A stretch of 64,000 nucleotides of DNA from Schlegelella_A sp036263655 (GCA_036263655.1 DATAGP010000062.1:1-64000), one strand, 5' to 3'. Counted from the first letter of the stretch, positions 8,518-17,642 are shown. A program made the numbers and translations. The notes: generated by a model from the sequence alone, not told the origin.

Positions 8518-8627
8518 GATGGCTCGTTTCCCAGTTGGCGGAATGAGCCTTGAATTGTAGGCGGCGCGGCGTCACCTCGATCCCGGGCTCCGCCCCTCCG
8601 CACCCTCATCGTCGCGACGCAGGCACC

Positions 8628-9581
8628 ATGCAAGACATCACCCACAAGAACTTCGAAGCCGAGCTCGTCAACGCCTCGCTCGCCCAGCCGGTGCTCCTCG
8701 ACATCTGGGCGCCGTGGTGCGGCCCGTGCAAGACGCTCGGCCCCGTCCTCGAGAAGCTCGAGACGGCGTATGCCGGCCGCTTCAAGCTCGTCAAGCTGAA
8801 CGCCGACGAGGAGCCGGAGATCGCGCAGCAGCTCTCGCAGATGTTCGGCGTGCGCAGCATTCCCTTCTGCGTGATGTTCAAGGGCGGCCAGCCCGTCGAC
8901 GGCTTCGTCGGCGCCCTGCCCGAACCCGAGCTGAGGCGCTTCCTCGACAAGCACGTGCCGAGCGAGGACGAGGTGGCGGCGCTCGGCGACATGGCCGAGG
9001 CCGAGGAGCTGCTCGAGGAAGGCGACACCGACAGCGCCATCGACAAGCTGCAGGCCGCGCTCGCAACGAACCCGGCCAACGACACGGCACGGCACGACTA
9101 CATCCGCGCCCTCATCCTCGCCGGGCGCATCGCCGAGGCGCGCAAGGCCTTCGACCCGGTCGCGAACAACCCCGTGCTCGACGCCCGCCTGGTCGCCGAC
9201 GGCCACTGGATCGCGGCCCACGAGGCGGCGCCGACGGCGCGCAAGCCGGAAGCGCTCGCCGCCGCCATCGCCGCCGACAAGCGCGACTTCGACGCCCGCT
9301 TCGAGCTGGCGCAGCTGCACTTCGCGCGCGGCGAGTTCACGCAGGCGATGGACGAGCTGCTCGAGATCATCATGCGCGACAAGACCTGGAAGGACGAGCT
9401 CGCGCGCAAGACCTACGTCGCCATCCTGCAGCAGATGACGAAGCCGGCGCCCGCCCCCGGCAAGGGCGACGCCGCGGCGCCGAAGCAGGGCGCGCTCGAG
9501 ATCGCCGGCAGGATGGCCGCGACGCCGAGCGATCCGGTCGTCGACGCCTACCGGCGCAAGCTGAGCATGGCCTTGTTCTGA
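8628..9581 (+). CDS. ybbN: Thioredoxin-TPR co-chaperone (YbbN/CnoX type)
   Basis: The 317-residue cytoplasmic protein has an N-terminal thioredoxin domain (residues 1-110) with WCGPCK at 30-35, so unlike E. coli YbbN it keeps both redox cysteines. The C-terminal part carries TPR-like helices (EELLEEGDTDSAIDKLQ, ARHDYIRALILAGRIAEARKAF) and ends DAYRRKLSMALF. Family members transfer oxidised or unfolded clients to chaperones. ATG 8628 begins MQDITHKNFEAEL, where the thioredoxin fold starts. The gene interrupts the usual purC-purE series by lying on the opposite strand. Confidence 0.9.
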   Translation: MQDITHKNFEAELVNASLAQPVLLDIWAPWCGPCKTLGPVLEKLETAYAGRFKLVKLNADEEPEIAQQLSQMFGVRSIPFCVMFKGGQPVDGFVGALPEPELRRFLDKHVPSEDEVAALGDMAEAEELLEEGDTDSAIDKLQAALATNPANDTARHDYIRALILAGRIAEARKAFDPVANNPVLDARLVADGHWIAAHEAAPTARKPEALAAAIAADKRDFDARFELAQLHFARGEFTQAMDELLEIIMRDKTWKDELARKTYVAILQQMTKPAPAPGKGDAAAPKQGALEIAGRMAATPSDPVVDAYRRKLSMALF

Positions 9582-9595
9582 GCCGCGAGGCTCAG
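9578..9595. terminator. Hairpin spanning the convergent stops of ybbN and purC
   Basis: CTGAGCC and GGCTCAG form a 7-bp stem with a GCGA tetraloop. Both stop codons fall within or at the edge of the stem. There is no T-tract; its position suggests a bidirectional transcript end. Confidence 0.5.
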
Positions 9596-10524
9596 CGCGT
9601 CAGCGCAGCGAGCGCCGCTTCGTAGCGCTCGGCGGTCCGGGCGATCACCTCGGGCGTGAGCGGCGGCGCCGGCGCCTTCTTCGGCCACGGCTTGCCGTCG
9701 ACGCGCACCGCCTCGAGCCAGTCGCGCACGAACTGCTTGTCGTAGCTCGGCGGATTGGCGCCCTCGACGTAGCGATCGGCCGGCCAGAAGCGCGACGAGT
9801 CGGCGGTCAGCACCTCGTCCATCAGCGTCAGCGTGCCGGCCTCGTCGAGCCCGAACTCGAACTTGGTGTCGGCGACGATGATCCCCTTGGACAGCGCGTA
9901 CTCGGCGGCCTCGCGGTAGAGGCGGATCGCGGTCGCGCGCACCTTGGCCGCGAGGTCCGCGCCGACGATGTCGCCCATGCGCGCGAAGTCGATGTTCTCG
10001 TCGTGGTCGCCCATCGCCGCCTTGGTCGCCGGCGTGAAGATCGGCGCCGGCAGCTTCGCGGCCATGCGCAGACCGGGCGGCAACATCACGCCGCAGACCG
10101 CGCCCGTGCTCTCGTATTCCTTCCAGCCGCTGCCGGCGAGGTAGCCGCGCACCACCGCCTCGACGGGCAGGGGCTCGAGCTTTCGCACCAGCATCGAGCG
10201 GCCGCGCACCTGCTCGCGCTCGTCGTCGGCGACGACGCTCTCCGGGTCGTCGCCGGTGAGGTGATTGGGGACGATGTGCTTCAGCCGCTCGAACCAGAAC
10301 AGCGCCATCTGCGTCAGGACGCGGCCCTTGCCGGGGATCGGCTCGGCCATGACGACGTCGAAGGCGCTGAGACGGTCGCTGGCCACCATCAGCAGGCGGT
10401 CGCTGCCGACGGCGTAGTTGTCGCGCACCTTGCCGCGCGCGACGAGCGGCAGCGAGCGGAGACGGCTCTCGAAGAGCGGCGGCGACGCGGCCGGGCGGGA
10501 CGAGGAGGACGCAGCGTCTTCCAT
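9592..10524 (-). CDS. purC: SAICAR synthase PurC
   Basis: PurC joins aspartate to CAIR in purine synthesis. The 310-residue protein has GKVRDNYAVGSDRLLMVASDRLSAFD (given in part), the EPIPGKG segment, VVRGYLAGSGWKEY and the late DTKFEFGL...DEVLTADSSRFW block, which are all characteristic. It lies 19 bp downstream of fbaA on the same strand, and the two may be co-transcribed. Confidence 0.97.
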   Translation of the reverse strand: MEDAASSSSRPAASPPLFESRLRSLPLVARGKVRDNYAVGSDRLLMVASDRLSAFDVVMAEPIPGKGRVLTQMALFWFERLKHIVPNHLTGDDPESVVADDEREQVRGRSMLVRKLEPLPVEAVVRGYLAGSGWKEYESTGAVCGVMLPPGLRMAAKLPAPIFTPATKAAMGDHDENIDFARMGDIVGADLAAKVRATAIRLYREAAEYALSKGIIVADTKFEFGLDEAGTLTLMDEVLTADSSRFWPADRYVEGANPPSYDKQFVRDWLEAVRVDGKPWPKKAPAPPLTPEVIARTAERYEAALAALTR

Positions 10525-10543
10525 GAGGGCGCCGCGACGCGCC

Positions 10544-11608
10544 TCAGACCACCGTCTGCGCCAGCTCGCCCTGCGCGTAGCGCTTCGCGATCACGGCCAG
10601 CGGCTGGGCCGAGATCTTCGCCGCCTGCCCTTCGCAGCCGAACTGCTGGTAGCGCTGCTTGCAGATTGCCTTGGCCGCCTCGCGCGCCGGCTTGAGGTAG
10701 TCGCGCGGGTCGAACTTCTCGGGGTTCTCGGCCATGTACTTGCGGATCGCCGCCGTCATCGCCAGGCGGATGTCCGTGTCGATGTTGATCTTGCGCACGC
10801 CGTGCTTGATCGCTTCCTGGATCTCCTCGACGGGCACGCCGTATGTCTCCTTCAGGCTGCCGCCGTACTTGCGGATCTCGGCGAGAAGGTCCTGCGGCAC
10901 GCTCGACGAGCCGTGCATCACGAGGTGCGTGTTCGGGATCCGGCGATGGATCTCCTTGATGCGGTCGATCGCCAGGATGTCGCCGGTGGGCTTGCGGGTG
11001 AACTTGTACGCGCCGTGGCTGGTGCCGATGGCGATCGCCAGCGCATCGAGCTGCGTCTTCTTGACGAAGTCGGCGGCCTGCTCCGGATCGGTCAGCAGCT
11101 GCTCGCGCGTCATCGTCGCCTCGGTGCCGTGGCCGTCCTCCTTGTCGCCGCGCATCGTCTCGAGCGAGCCGAGGCAGCCGAGCTCGCCCTCGACCGTGAC
11201 GCCACGTGCATGCGCCATGTCGACGACCTTCTTCGTCACGTCGACGTTGTAGTCGTAGCTGGCGATCGACTTGCCGTCGGCCTCGAGCGAGCCGTCCATC
11301 ATCACCGACGAGAAGCCGAGGTCGATGGCGCTCTTGCACACCTCGGGGCTCTGCCCGTGGTCCTGGTGCATGACCAGCGGCACCTTCGGCCAGCTCTCGA
11401 TCGCCGCCTCGATGAGGTGCTTGATGAAGGGCTCGCCGGCGTACTTGCGGGCGCCGGCGCTCGCCTGCAGGATGACCGGCGCGCCGACTTCGCTGGCGGC
11501 CGACATGACCGCCTGCACCTGCTCGAGGTTGTTGACGTTGAAGGCGGGGATGCCGTAGCCGTTCTCGGCGGCATGGTCGAGCAGCTGGCGCATGGAGACG
11601 ATGGGCAT
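10544..11608 (-). CDS. fbaA: Class II fructose-1,6-bisphosphate aldolase
   Basis: This zinc aldolase interconverts fructose-1,6-bisphosphate with two triose phosphates. The 354-residue protein is of the CbbA/FbaA long type common in Betaproteobacteria: MPIVSMRQLLDHAAENGYGIPAFN at the start (in part), the metal-ligand stretch VMHQDHGQSPEVC, SVMMDGSLEADG, and GSSSVPQ with the substrate-binding INIDTDIRLA strand. It is upstream of purC, an order repeated in Burkholderiales genomes. Confidence 0.97.
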   Translation of the reverse strand: MPIVSMRQLLDHAAENGYGIPAFNVNNLEQVQAVMSAASEVGAPVILQASAGARKYAGEPFIKHLIEAAIESWPKVPLVMHQDHGQSPEVCKSAIDLGFSSVMMDGSLEADGKSIASYDYNVDVTKKVVDMAHARGVTVEGELGCLGSLETMRGDKEDGHGTEATMTREQLLTDPEQAADFVKKTQLDALAIAIGTSHGAYKFTRKPTGDILAIDRIKEIHRRIPNTHLVMHGSSSVPQDLLAEIRKYGGSLKETYGVPVEEIQEAIKHGVRKINIDTDIRLAMTAAIRKYMAENPEKFDPRDYLKPAREAAKAICKQRYQQFGCEGQAAKISAQPLAVIAKRYAQGELAQTVV

Positions 11609-11698
11609 GGCGGTTCCTGGAGCGGCGGCGAGGGACGACGATTCTAGAAGGCCGCCTGCCGCGGACCCGCCAGCAGGGTGTCTGCCCTGCGACGCGCG

Positions 11699-12385
11699 TC
11701 AGCGCTGGAAGAACGGTGGGGAGCTCACCATCAGGTAGCGGTCGGAGGCGTGGAACAGATCGAAGCCGAGCTTCTCGCGTTCGGCGACGCGCGCGGCGAC
11801 CACCTTGGGATGCGAGTCGTAGCTCGACATGCCCCTGGCGCATGCGCCAGCGTCCGCCCAGCGCACGATCAGCGCCAGCACCGGAAGGTCCTCGCCGCTC
11901 AGCAGGTCGAACGCGGCCGCGACCTGGCCGCCGGATTCCTCGAGGGCCGGCCGGTCGGCGCCCAGGAACGCCTGGCGAGCCGCGCCGCCCTGCCCCGCGT
12001 GCACGCGCTGCAGGATCAGCTGGCAGACGCCGCCGGGCGGCGCGAGGTCGGTGTCGGCCGACAGTGCCGGGTCGGGCCACGCGGTCATGAACTGCGTGTC
12101 GACGCGCACCGTGAGCTCGGTCCGCTGGTGCGCCGTCCGCCGCAGCTGCTGCCACTCGGCATCGGCGCCGAACGCGGCCCAGGCGGCGTTGCGGGCGTCG
12201 AGCGAAGGCCAGCCGAGGATCCACACGAAGGCTGGAAGGCGCGGCCCGGCAATCGCATGCCAGGCGCCGAGCGGGCGCGGCACCTTGGCCCGCTCGAGCA
12301 CGCCCGTGCAGTCGCGCGCCATGAGCCGCTCCATCTCCGCCATCCGCCCGCCGCCTGCCTGGTAGGTCCTCAGCTCATACAGCAT
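11699..12385 (-). CDS. NIPSNAP-family protein
   Basis: The 228-residue protein begins MLYELRTYQ, the usual opening of the dimeric alpha-beta barrel NIPSNAP family, and has a second similar half (about residues 120-225). FVWILGWPSLDARNAAWAAFGAD matches the family core, given here in part. The biochemical role of the family is not established. It lies 30 bp after a Bug binding protein and ends a minus-strand series that includes an IclR regulator, so it may belong to a small catabolic or uptake operon. Confidence 0.8.
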   Translation of the reverse strand: MLYELRTYQAGGGRMAEMERLMARDCTGVLERAKVPRPLGAWHAIAGPRLPAFVWILGWPSLDARNAAWAAFGADAEWQQLRRTAHQRTELTVRVDTQFMTAWPDPALSADTDLAPPGGVCQLILQRVHAGQGGAARQAFLGADRPALEESGGQVAAAFDLLSGEDLPVLALIVRWADAGACARGMSSYDSHPKVVAARVAEREKLGFDLFHASDRYLMVSSPPFFQR

Positions 12386-12415
12386 CGACTGTCTCCGGGG
12401 TTCGAGAATCGCCGC

Positions 12416-13372
12416 TCACTGCGACGGCAGTCCGGCCTTGCGCAGGAGGTTGTCCCACTTGACGATGTCCTCCTTGAGATAGCGCGTGAACGTCTCGACG
12501 TCGCCGCCGATCGGCGTCGCGCCCTGCCCGGCCAGCGTCTCGACGAGGTCGGGTGCGGCGAGCGCCTTCGCGGTGTCGGCGTTGATCTTGCTGATCACCG
12601 CGGCAGGCGTTCCTGCGGGGGCGAAGATGCCGTACCAGGCGCGCGCCTCGAGCCCCGGGACCCCTGCCTCGACGGCAGTCGGGATGTCGGGGAAGAGCGG
12701 CGAGCGCTTGGTGTCGGTCACCGCGAGCGCCTTCAGCCGGCCGCTCTTGATGTGCGGCAGCAGCACCGGCGGCGGCCCGAACATGATGGTGACCTGCCCG
12801 CCGATGAGGTCGTTCACGGCCTGCCCCATTCCCTTGTACGGCACGTGCGTGAGCTTGGTCTGCGTCAGGCCCTGGAACAGCTCGCCGGCGAGGTGCGAGG
12901 CGGACGCCGCGCCCGAGGAGCCGTACGAGACCGAGCCGTCCGGGCGCGCCTTCGCGTAGGCGGCGAGCTCGCGCAGGTTGTTCACCGGCAGCGACGAATT
13001 GACCGCGACGATGTACGGCGGCGCGCTCAGCAGCGAGACCGGCGCCAGGGTGGCCTGGTTCGAAGGCACGACCGCGCCGATCGCGCCCACCAGCAGGGTG
13101 TGGCCGTCGGGTGCGGCGCGTGCCACTTCGTTCGCGCCGATCGTGCCGGCCGCCCCGGGCCGGTTGGTCACGACGACCGGCTGGCCCCATGCGGCTTCGT
13201 ACTTGCTCGCGAGGAGCCGGCCCAGCAGATCGGCGCCGCCGCCCGGAGGGAAGGCCACGACCAGCGTCACGGGCTTGGACGGGAAGCTCGTCTGCGCCGC
13301 TGCGGGGGCGACGGCGCACAGCGCGAAGCCGGCGATGGCGACCGAGCGGACCAGGAACCGGGTGAGTTTCAT
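12416..13372 (-). CDS. Bug/TctC-type periplasmic solute-binding protein
   Basis: The 318-residue protein has a signal peptide (basic start, hydrophobic core, cleavage after AAAQT-S) and the Bug hallmarks: FPSKPVTLVVAFPPGGGADLLGR, VVTNRPGAAGTIGANEVARAAPDG (both in part) and YGSSGAASASHLAGELF. These proteins bind small carboxylates or related molecules in the periplasm. No TctA/TctB membrane genes are nearby, which is usual for expanded Bug families. AGGAG lies 10 bases before ATG 13372. The upstream IclR gene is a plausible regulator. Confidence 0.93.
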   Translation of the reverse strand: MKLTRFLVRSVAIAGFALCAVAPAAAQTSFPSKPVTLVVAFPPGGGADLLGRLLASKYEAAWGQPVVVTNRPGAAGTIGANEVARAAPDGHTLLVGAIGAVVPSNQATLAPVSLLSAPPYIVAVNSSLPVNNLRELAAYAKARPDGSVSYGSSGAASASHLAGELFQGLTQTKLTHVPYKGMGQAVNDLIGGQVTIMFGPPPVLLPHIKSGRLKALAVTDTKRSPLFPDIPTAVEAGVPGLEARAWYGIFAPAGTPAAVISKINADTAKALAAPDLVETLAGQGATPIGGDVETFTRYLKEDIVKWDNLLRKAGLPSQ

Positions 13373-13419
13373 GATGATGATCTCCTAGGCACGAGAGACT
13401 CGACGGGCAAGGGACAGGT

Positions 13420-13701
13420 TCAATCGGGGATGCAGCGGAACGACGTCGGCGCCGCGGTGCGAAGCCGCGTCGACGACTGCACGGCGAGGTAGGTGACGGC
13501 GGCGCGCCGCGCCGTGAACATGCGGCGGAACTGGTCGGGCGGGATGGGCTCGCACGAGGCGCTGAAGTAGAGCGCCCACGCCCCCTCCGGCACCGGCTCG
13601 CCGGCCATCGACGCTTCGACCTCGCGCGTGCGCCGGACGACGTCGTCGGCCGGCTCGACGTACGGGCGGTAGATGTTGTCGATGGTGCTGAAGCCGCACA
13701 C
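13420..13701 (-). CDS. Small uncharacterised protein (93 aa)
   Basis: I do not recognise this product. It starts at GTG 13701 with AGGAG eight bases upstream, and that ribosome-binding site overlaps the stop codon of the IclR gene, so translation is probably coupled. The sequence begins VCGFSTIDNIYRPYVEP and contains EGAWALYFSASCEPIPPDQF, with no signal peptide or membrane segment. The last 30 residues look less protein-like, so a shortened or frameshifted form of a longer ancestor is possible. Confidence 0.55.
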   Translation of the reverse strand: MCGFSTIDNIYRPYVEPADDVVRRTREVEASMAGEPVPEGAWALYFSASCEPIPPDQFRRMFTARRAAVTYLAVQSSTRLRTAAPTSFRCIPD

Positions 13702-13712
13702 GTTCGGATCTC

Positions 13713-14507
13713 CTAGCGGCCGACGCCGGCGCCGACGGCGGCCGAGATGTCGGCGGCGACGCTCATCACGACCGGCGCCAGCTGGCGGATGCGCGCCGGC
13801 TTGAGTCGGTCGAGCGGGCCGGCGATGCCGACGGCGGCGATGACCTCGCCGCGCAGGTTCGTGACGGGCGCGGCGACGCCGGCGACGTTGGGCCTGAACT
13901 CGCCGATGTTGGTGCCGTAGCCGCGTTCGCGCACCTGCTTCAGCGCCTGCACCAGCTCGTCCTGCCCGGTCAGGGTCGACGGGGTGTGGCGGACGCTGCG
14001 GCGGGCGACCTCCGCGATCACCGCGAGCGGCTGCCCGCAGAGCAGGGCCTTGCCGGAGGCGGTGCAGTAGGCGGGCGCGCGGCCGCCCAGCGGCGTGTGA
14101 GCGCGAACCGGGTTCGCGGTCTCGAGCTTCTCGACGTAGACGATCTCGGTGCCGTCGAAGATCGCCAGGTGCGATGTCTCGTCGGTCTCCTGCACGAGGC
14201 GGCGGAGATGCGGCCGTGCCGTCGCCGCCAGGTCCATGCGCGAGTGGATGCGCTGGCCCAGCTCCCAGGCCCGCAACGTCGGCTCGTACGTCGTCTCGGC
14301 CGTGCTGCGCACGTAGCCCATGAAGCGCAGCGTCGAGAGGATCCGGTGCACGTTGCTCTTCTGCAGGCCGGTGGCGAGCGCGAGCTGGGTGATGCCCATC
14401 GGCCGGCCGACGTCGACCAGGTGCTCCAGCATCGCCAGGCTCTTAACGACCGTCTTGTCGATGCCGGCGGGCATGGCCGCCTTCGACCCGGCGGGCAGCG
14501 CGCTCAT
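13713..14507 (-). CDS. IclR-family transcriptional regulator
   Basis: The 264-residue protein has the IclR winged helix at about residues 15-75 (KTVVKSLAMLEHLVDVGRPMGITQLALATGLQKSNVHRIL, in part) and the effector domain with GRAPAYCTASGKALL and TNIGEFRPNVAGVAAPV. ATG 14507 overlaps the WD40 gene stop in an ATGA arrangement, so it is translated as part of the LVIVD-CobW-WD40 operon. Likely targets are its own operon and the downstream Bug and NIPSNAP genes. Confidence 0.92.
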   Translation of the reverse strand: MSALPAGSKAAMPAGIDKTVVKSLAMLEHLVDVGRPMGITQLALATGLQKSNVHRILSTLRFMGYVRSTAETTYEPTLRAWELGQRIHSRMDLAATARPHLRRLVQETDETSHLAIFDGTEIVYVEKLETANPVRAHTPLGGRAPAYCTASGKALLCGQPLAVIAEVARRSVRHTPSTLTGQDELVQALKQVRERGYGTNIGEFRPNVAGVAAPVTNLRGEVIAAVGIAGPLDRLKPARIRQLAPVVMSVAADISAAVGAGVGR

Positions 14508-15466
14508 GCGCCTGCCGCCACGGCGCCGCACTCGCCGGCGGCGCTGCCGAAGGCGACGCTGTCGCCGGCGGCGTTCCACGCGACCGAGGTGATCGGCGCA
14601 CGGCCGCCCGGGCGGAGCAGCCGCGGCGGGGACGCGTCGGTCACCCCGGCGACCTGCACGGCGCCGTCGCGGTAGCCGATCGCGAGCGTCGCCGCCTGCG
14701 GCCGCCAGGCGACCGCGGTCACCTGGCTCTGCGCCCGCGGCGCGACCTCGATGGCGTCGCGGTTCATCGGTCCGTCGGCGCCGTCGAAGGGCCAGACGAT
14801 CGCCGCGGCAGCGCCGGCGGTCGCGAGCAGGGCGCCGTCGGAGGACCAGGCCCAGCCGTCGACCTTCGCTGCGTAGCCGAGCATGCGGAAGTGCTTGCGG
14901 TCGGCCAGGCGCCAGCCGTGCAGGAAGCTGTTCTGCGACGCGACCACGAGGAAGCGGCCGTCAGGCGAGAACGTCGAGGCGTGATGGATGTCGTTCGACG
15001 CCAGCTCGAGCGGCTCGCCCGCCGCGCCGGTGTCGTGGACGGTGACGCCGTCCTGCTGGGCGACCGCGAGGCGCACGCCGTCGTCGGTGAAGGCCATGCC
15101 CTTCACCGCGCGGCGATGCTGCAGCTGCCGCGCGCCGTCCGTCGACTGCAGCCAGACGCTCTTCCCCGACGCGTACGCGACCCGGCCCCGGCTCTGCACC
15201 ACCGACGTGACCCACTTGCGCGGCACGCAGCCGATCTCGCGCGACTCGCCGCTGGCCTCGGTGCGGCACACGCGGCCGTCCTCGCCGCTGGTGAGCAGGG
15301 CGTCTTCGCCGGGCACGGCGGCCGCCGCCAGCGACGGTGCGGCATGGACGCGGACGCAGGCGGCGTCGACGCCGATCCGGCGCACCGTGCCGTCGATCAG
15401 CGCGAACGCCGGGCGCTCGCCGATGAAGGCGGCGACGAGGCAGTGGCTGCCGAAGTCGCTCAGCAC
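14504..15466 (-). CDS. WD40-repeat beta-propeller protein
   Basis: The 320-residue protein consists of WD40-like blades, for example VKGMAFTDDGVRLAVAQQDG, HASTFSPDGRFLVVASQ, VDGWAWSSDGALLATAG, VTAVAWRPQAATLAIGY and ITSVAWNAAGDSVAFGS. No signal peptide is seen, so it is probably cytoplasmic. GTG 15466 is chosen because it overlaps the cobW stop by 7 bp and precedes DFGSHC; upstream codons are the cobW overlap. A CobW GTPase coupled to a WD40 protein suggests a metal-handling complex, but no substrate is visible. Confidence 0.85.
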   Translation of the reverse strand: MLSDFGSHCLVAAFIGERPAFALIDGTVRRIGVDAACVRVHAAPSLAAAAVPGEDALLTSGEDGRVCRTEASGESREIGCVPRKWVTSVVQSRGRVAYASGKSVWLQSTDGARQLQHRRAVKGMAFTDDGVRLAVAQQDGVTVHDTGAAGEPLELASNDIHHASTFSPDGRFLVVASQNSFLHGWRLADRKHFRMLGYAAKVDGWAWSSDGALLATAGAAAAIVWPFDGADGPMNRDAIEVAPRAQSQVTAVAWRPQAATLAIGYRDGAVQVAGVTDASPPRLLRPGGRAPITSVAWNAAGDSVAFGSAAGECGAVAAGA

Positions 15467-16530
15467 GTCGCGGCTCCGGCGAGGCAGCCGTCCAGCCCGC
15501 GCGCGATCTCGTCGCGGTCGAGCTCGCGGCCGATGAAGACGAGCCGGCTCTCGCGCTTCTCGGCCTCCTTCCAGCAGCGCTGGTGATCGCCCTCGACGAT
15601 CATGTGCACGCCCTGCACCGCGTAGCGCCGGGCCTCGTCGCGAAAGGCGAGGATGCCCTTCATGCGCAGGATGTTCGGCCCCTGCTCCTGCGTCAGCTTG
15701 TGGATCCAGGGGAAGAACTTGTGCTGGTCGAGCTCGCCCGTCCGCAGCGAGATCGAGGCGACCGTCACGTCGTGCACGGGCGAGGGCCGGCCGTCGGCCG
15801 GGCCGGCGCCGTGGCCATGATCGTGGTGCGGGTGCTCGCAGTGCTCGTCGCACGCGCCGTGGTCGTGGTCGTGGTCGTCCTCCGGCCCGCCGTCGAGCAA
15901 GTCGGGCTTCGCCGCCAGCGCCCGCTGCAGGTCGAACACGCCGCGGTCGAGGATGCGGTCGAGCCCGATCGCCGAGCGCTCGGTGCGGTGGATCTCGGCC
16001 CACGGGTTGACGGCGCGGATCACCGCCTCCACCTCGGCCAGCGCCTCCGGCGTGACGAGATCGGTCTTGTTCAGGAGGACGACGTCCGCGAACGCGATCT
16101 GGTCCTCCGCTTCGCGGCTGTCCTTCATCCGCAGCGGCAGGTGCTTGGCATCGACGACCGTGACGACCGCGTCGAGGCGCGTGCGGGCCCGCGCGCCCTC
16201 GTCCATGAGGAAGGTCTGCGCCACCGGCACCGGGTCGGCGAGGCCGGTCGTCTCGATGACGATCGCGTCGAAGCGCCCGGGCTGGCGCAGCAGGCGCTCG
16301 AGGACCTCGATGAGGTCCCCGCGCACGGTGCAGCAGACGCAGCCGTTGTTCATCTCGTAGATCTCTTCCTCGGTCTCGACGATCAGGTCGTTGTCGATGC
16401 CGATCTCGCCGAACTCGTTGACGACGACCGCGAAGCGCATGCCGTGGTCGCCGGTGAGGATGCGGTTGAGCAGCGTCGTCTTGCCGGCGCCGAGGTAGCC
16501 GGTCAGCAGCGTCACCGGGAGCTTGCTCAC
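15460..16530 (-). CDS. CobW/COG0523 GTPase, putative zinc metallochaperone
   Basis: The 356-residue G3E GTPase has a Walker A motif (GYLGAGKTTLLN, residues 9-20), the family metal-binding CxCC motif in NNGCVCCTVRGDL, and NKTD for guanine recognition. A His/Asp-rich linker (DDHDHDHGACDEHCEHPHHD and following) suits Zn or Ni binding. The C-terminal CobW_C domain runs from about residue 260. It starts at GTG 16530, overlapping the LVIVD gene stop as GTGA. Family members deliver metal to client proteins; the propeller genes on each side are candidate partners. Confidence 0.93.
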   Translation of the reverse strand: MSKLPVTLLTGYLGAGKTTLLNRILTGDHGMRFAVVVNEFGEIGIDNDLIVETEEEIYEMNNGCVCCTVRGDLIEVLERLLRQPGRFDAIVIETTGLADPVPVAQTFLMDEGARARTRLDAVVTVVDAKHLPLRMKDSREAEDQIAFADVVLLNKTDLVTPEALAEVEAVIRAVNPWAEIHRTERSAIGLDRILDRGVFDLQRALAAKPDLLDGGPEDDHDHDHGACDEHCEHPHHDHGHGAGPADGRPSPVHDVTVASISLRTGELDQHKFFPWIHKLTQEQGPNILRMKGILAFRDEARRYAVQGVHMIVEGDHQRCWKEAEKRESRLVFIGRELDRDEIARGLDGCLAGAATC

Positions 16531-17642
16531 GCCCGCTCGAGGATGTGCAGGCCGCGGTTGCGGTCGATGACGTACATCAGTCCCTGCTCGGTGAGGAACA
16601 CGTCGTTGGTCTGCGGCCGGTCGAAGCCGGACGGCGTGTCGGGGACGAAGTAGCCGACCTCCTTCGGCGCATGCGGGTTCTTCACGTCGACCAGGCGCAG
16701 GCCGAACTCGAACCAGGCGACCGGGATCTCGGTGCCGTAGACCTGCTCGGCGGGCTCGTGGCAGCCGGAGAACTCGGGCATGTTGCGGTTCTCCAGACCC
16801 TCGATCTGGTAGGTCGAGATCGGCACGGGCTGCGTCTCGTCGGTGATGTCGACCAGCCACATGAAGGCCGGCGGCGACGGGCGGAGCTTGCGAACATCCT
16901 CGTCGGCGACGATGGCGATCTTCCGCCCGGCGACCTCGAACGGCAGCGGCAGCACGGTGTGCGTCGGGTGGCTGAACGCCGGGCTGTACTGCAGGCGCGA
17001 CACGAACTTCGGCTTGGTCATGTCCTCGATGTCGAGGATCACCATTCCGGCGTGCCAGTAGGCGACGTAGAGCCGGTTGCCGCGCCGCAGCACGTGGTGG
17101 CACCAGGTCAGGCGGTAGCCCTGGTCAGGCGTCTCGCCGCCCGCGACCCACTGGCCCGGCATCCACCAGCGCCCGACCTCCTGAGGCCGCGTCGGGTCCT
17201 TCAGGTCCAGGATCATGGCGATGTTGAGGTGGTAGCCGGCCACCGTCGGCGTGATGTAGGCGTAGCGGCCGTCGAAGTCGAACCGGTGCACGCCGGCGCC
17301 GGCCGACTTCCAGAAGCACAGCTCCTTCGGCCTGGCCGGGTTCGACACGTCGTAGACGAGCAGGCCGCCCTGGAAGTTGTCGTCGTGGATGTAGGGCGGC
17401 GGGCACTCCCAGTTGACGACCATCAGGTCGTTCTCGACCCGCACCTTGTGCGTGTGCACGCCGTCGGGGATGGCGATGTGCGCCACCTGCTTCGGGTGCT
17501 TGGGGTCGCTGATGTCGAGGATCGAGGTCCCCGCCGGCGCGTCCATGTGGGCGACGTAGCAGTAGTTGCCCTTGACGTAGACCTGCCCTCCGCCCGTGAT
17601 GTCGAAGTAGCAGACCTCGCGGAGACCTCTGGCTTGGGGCAT
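16527..17642 (-). CDS. LVIVD-repeat beta-propeller protein
   Basis: The 371-residue protein is built of LVIVD-type strands (TSILDISDPKHPKQVA, LLVYDVSNPARPKEL, MILDLKDPTRPQEVG, MVILDIEDMTKPKFV, LRLVDVKNPHAPKEV), giving a predicted propeller. It has several His-rich and Cys-containing turns (GVHTHKV, WCHHVL, SHPTHTV, GCHEPAEQ) that could bind metal, reminiscent of selenium-binding-protein-like propellers. No signal peptide is seen. It is the first gene of the overlapping cassette with cobW, WD40 and iclR; its promoter should lie in the 157 bp upstream. Function unknown. Confidence 0.8.
   Translation of the reverse strand: MPQARGLREVCYFDITGGGQVYVKGNYCYVAHMDAPAGTSILDISDPKHPKQVAHIAIPDGVHTHKVRVENDLMVVNWECPPPYIHDDNFQGGLLVYDVSNPARPKELCFWKSAGAGVHRFDFDGRYAYITPTVAGYHLNIAMILDLKDPTRPQEVGRWWMPGQWVAGGETPDQGYRLTWCHHVLRRGNRLYVAYWHAGMVILDIEDMTKPKFVSRLQYSPAFSHPTHTVLPLPFEVAGRKIAIVADEDVRKLRPSPPAFMWLVDITDETQPVPISTYQIEGLENRNMPEFSGCHEPAEQVYGTEIPVAWFEFGLRLVDVKNPHAPKEVGYFVPDTPSGFDRPQTNDVFLTEQGLMYVIDRNRGLHILERA

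Noticed and set aside
12416..13372. A complete tripartite tricarboxylate transporter with this binding protein
   Set aside because: No TctA- or TctB-like membrane gene lies nearby; it is a solitary Bug protein, as are those at 28450 and 42059.
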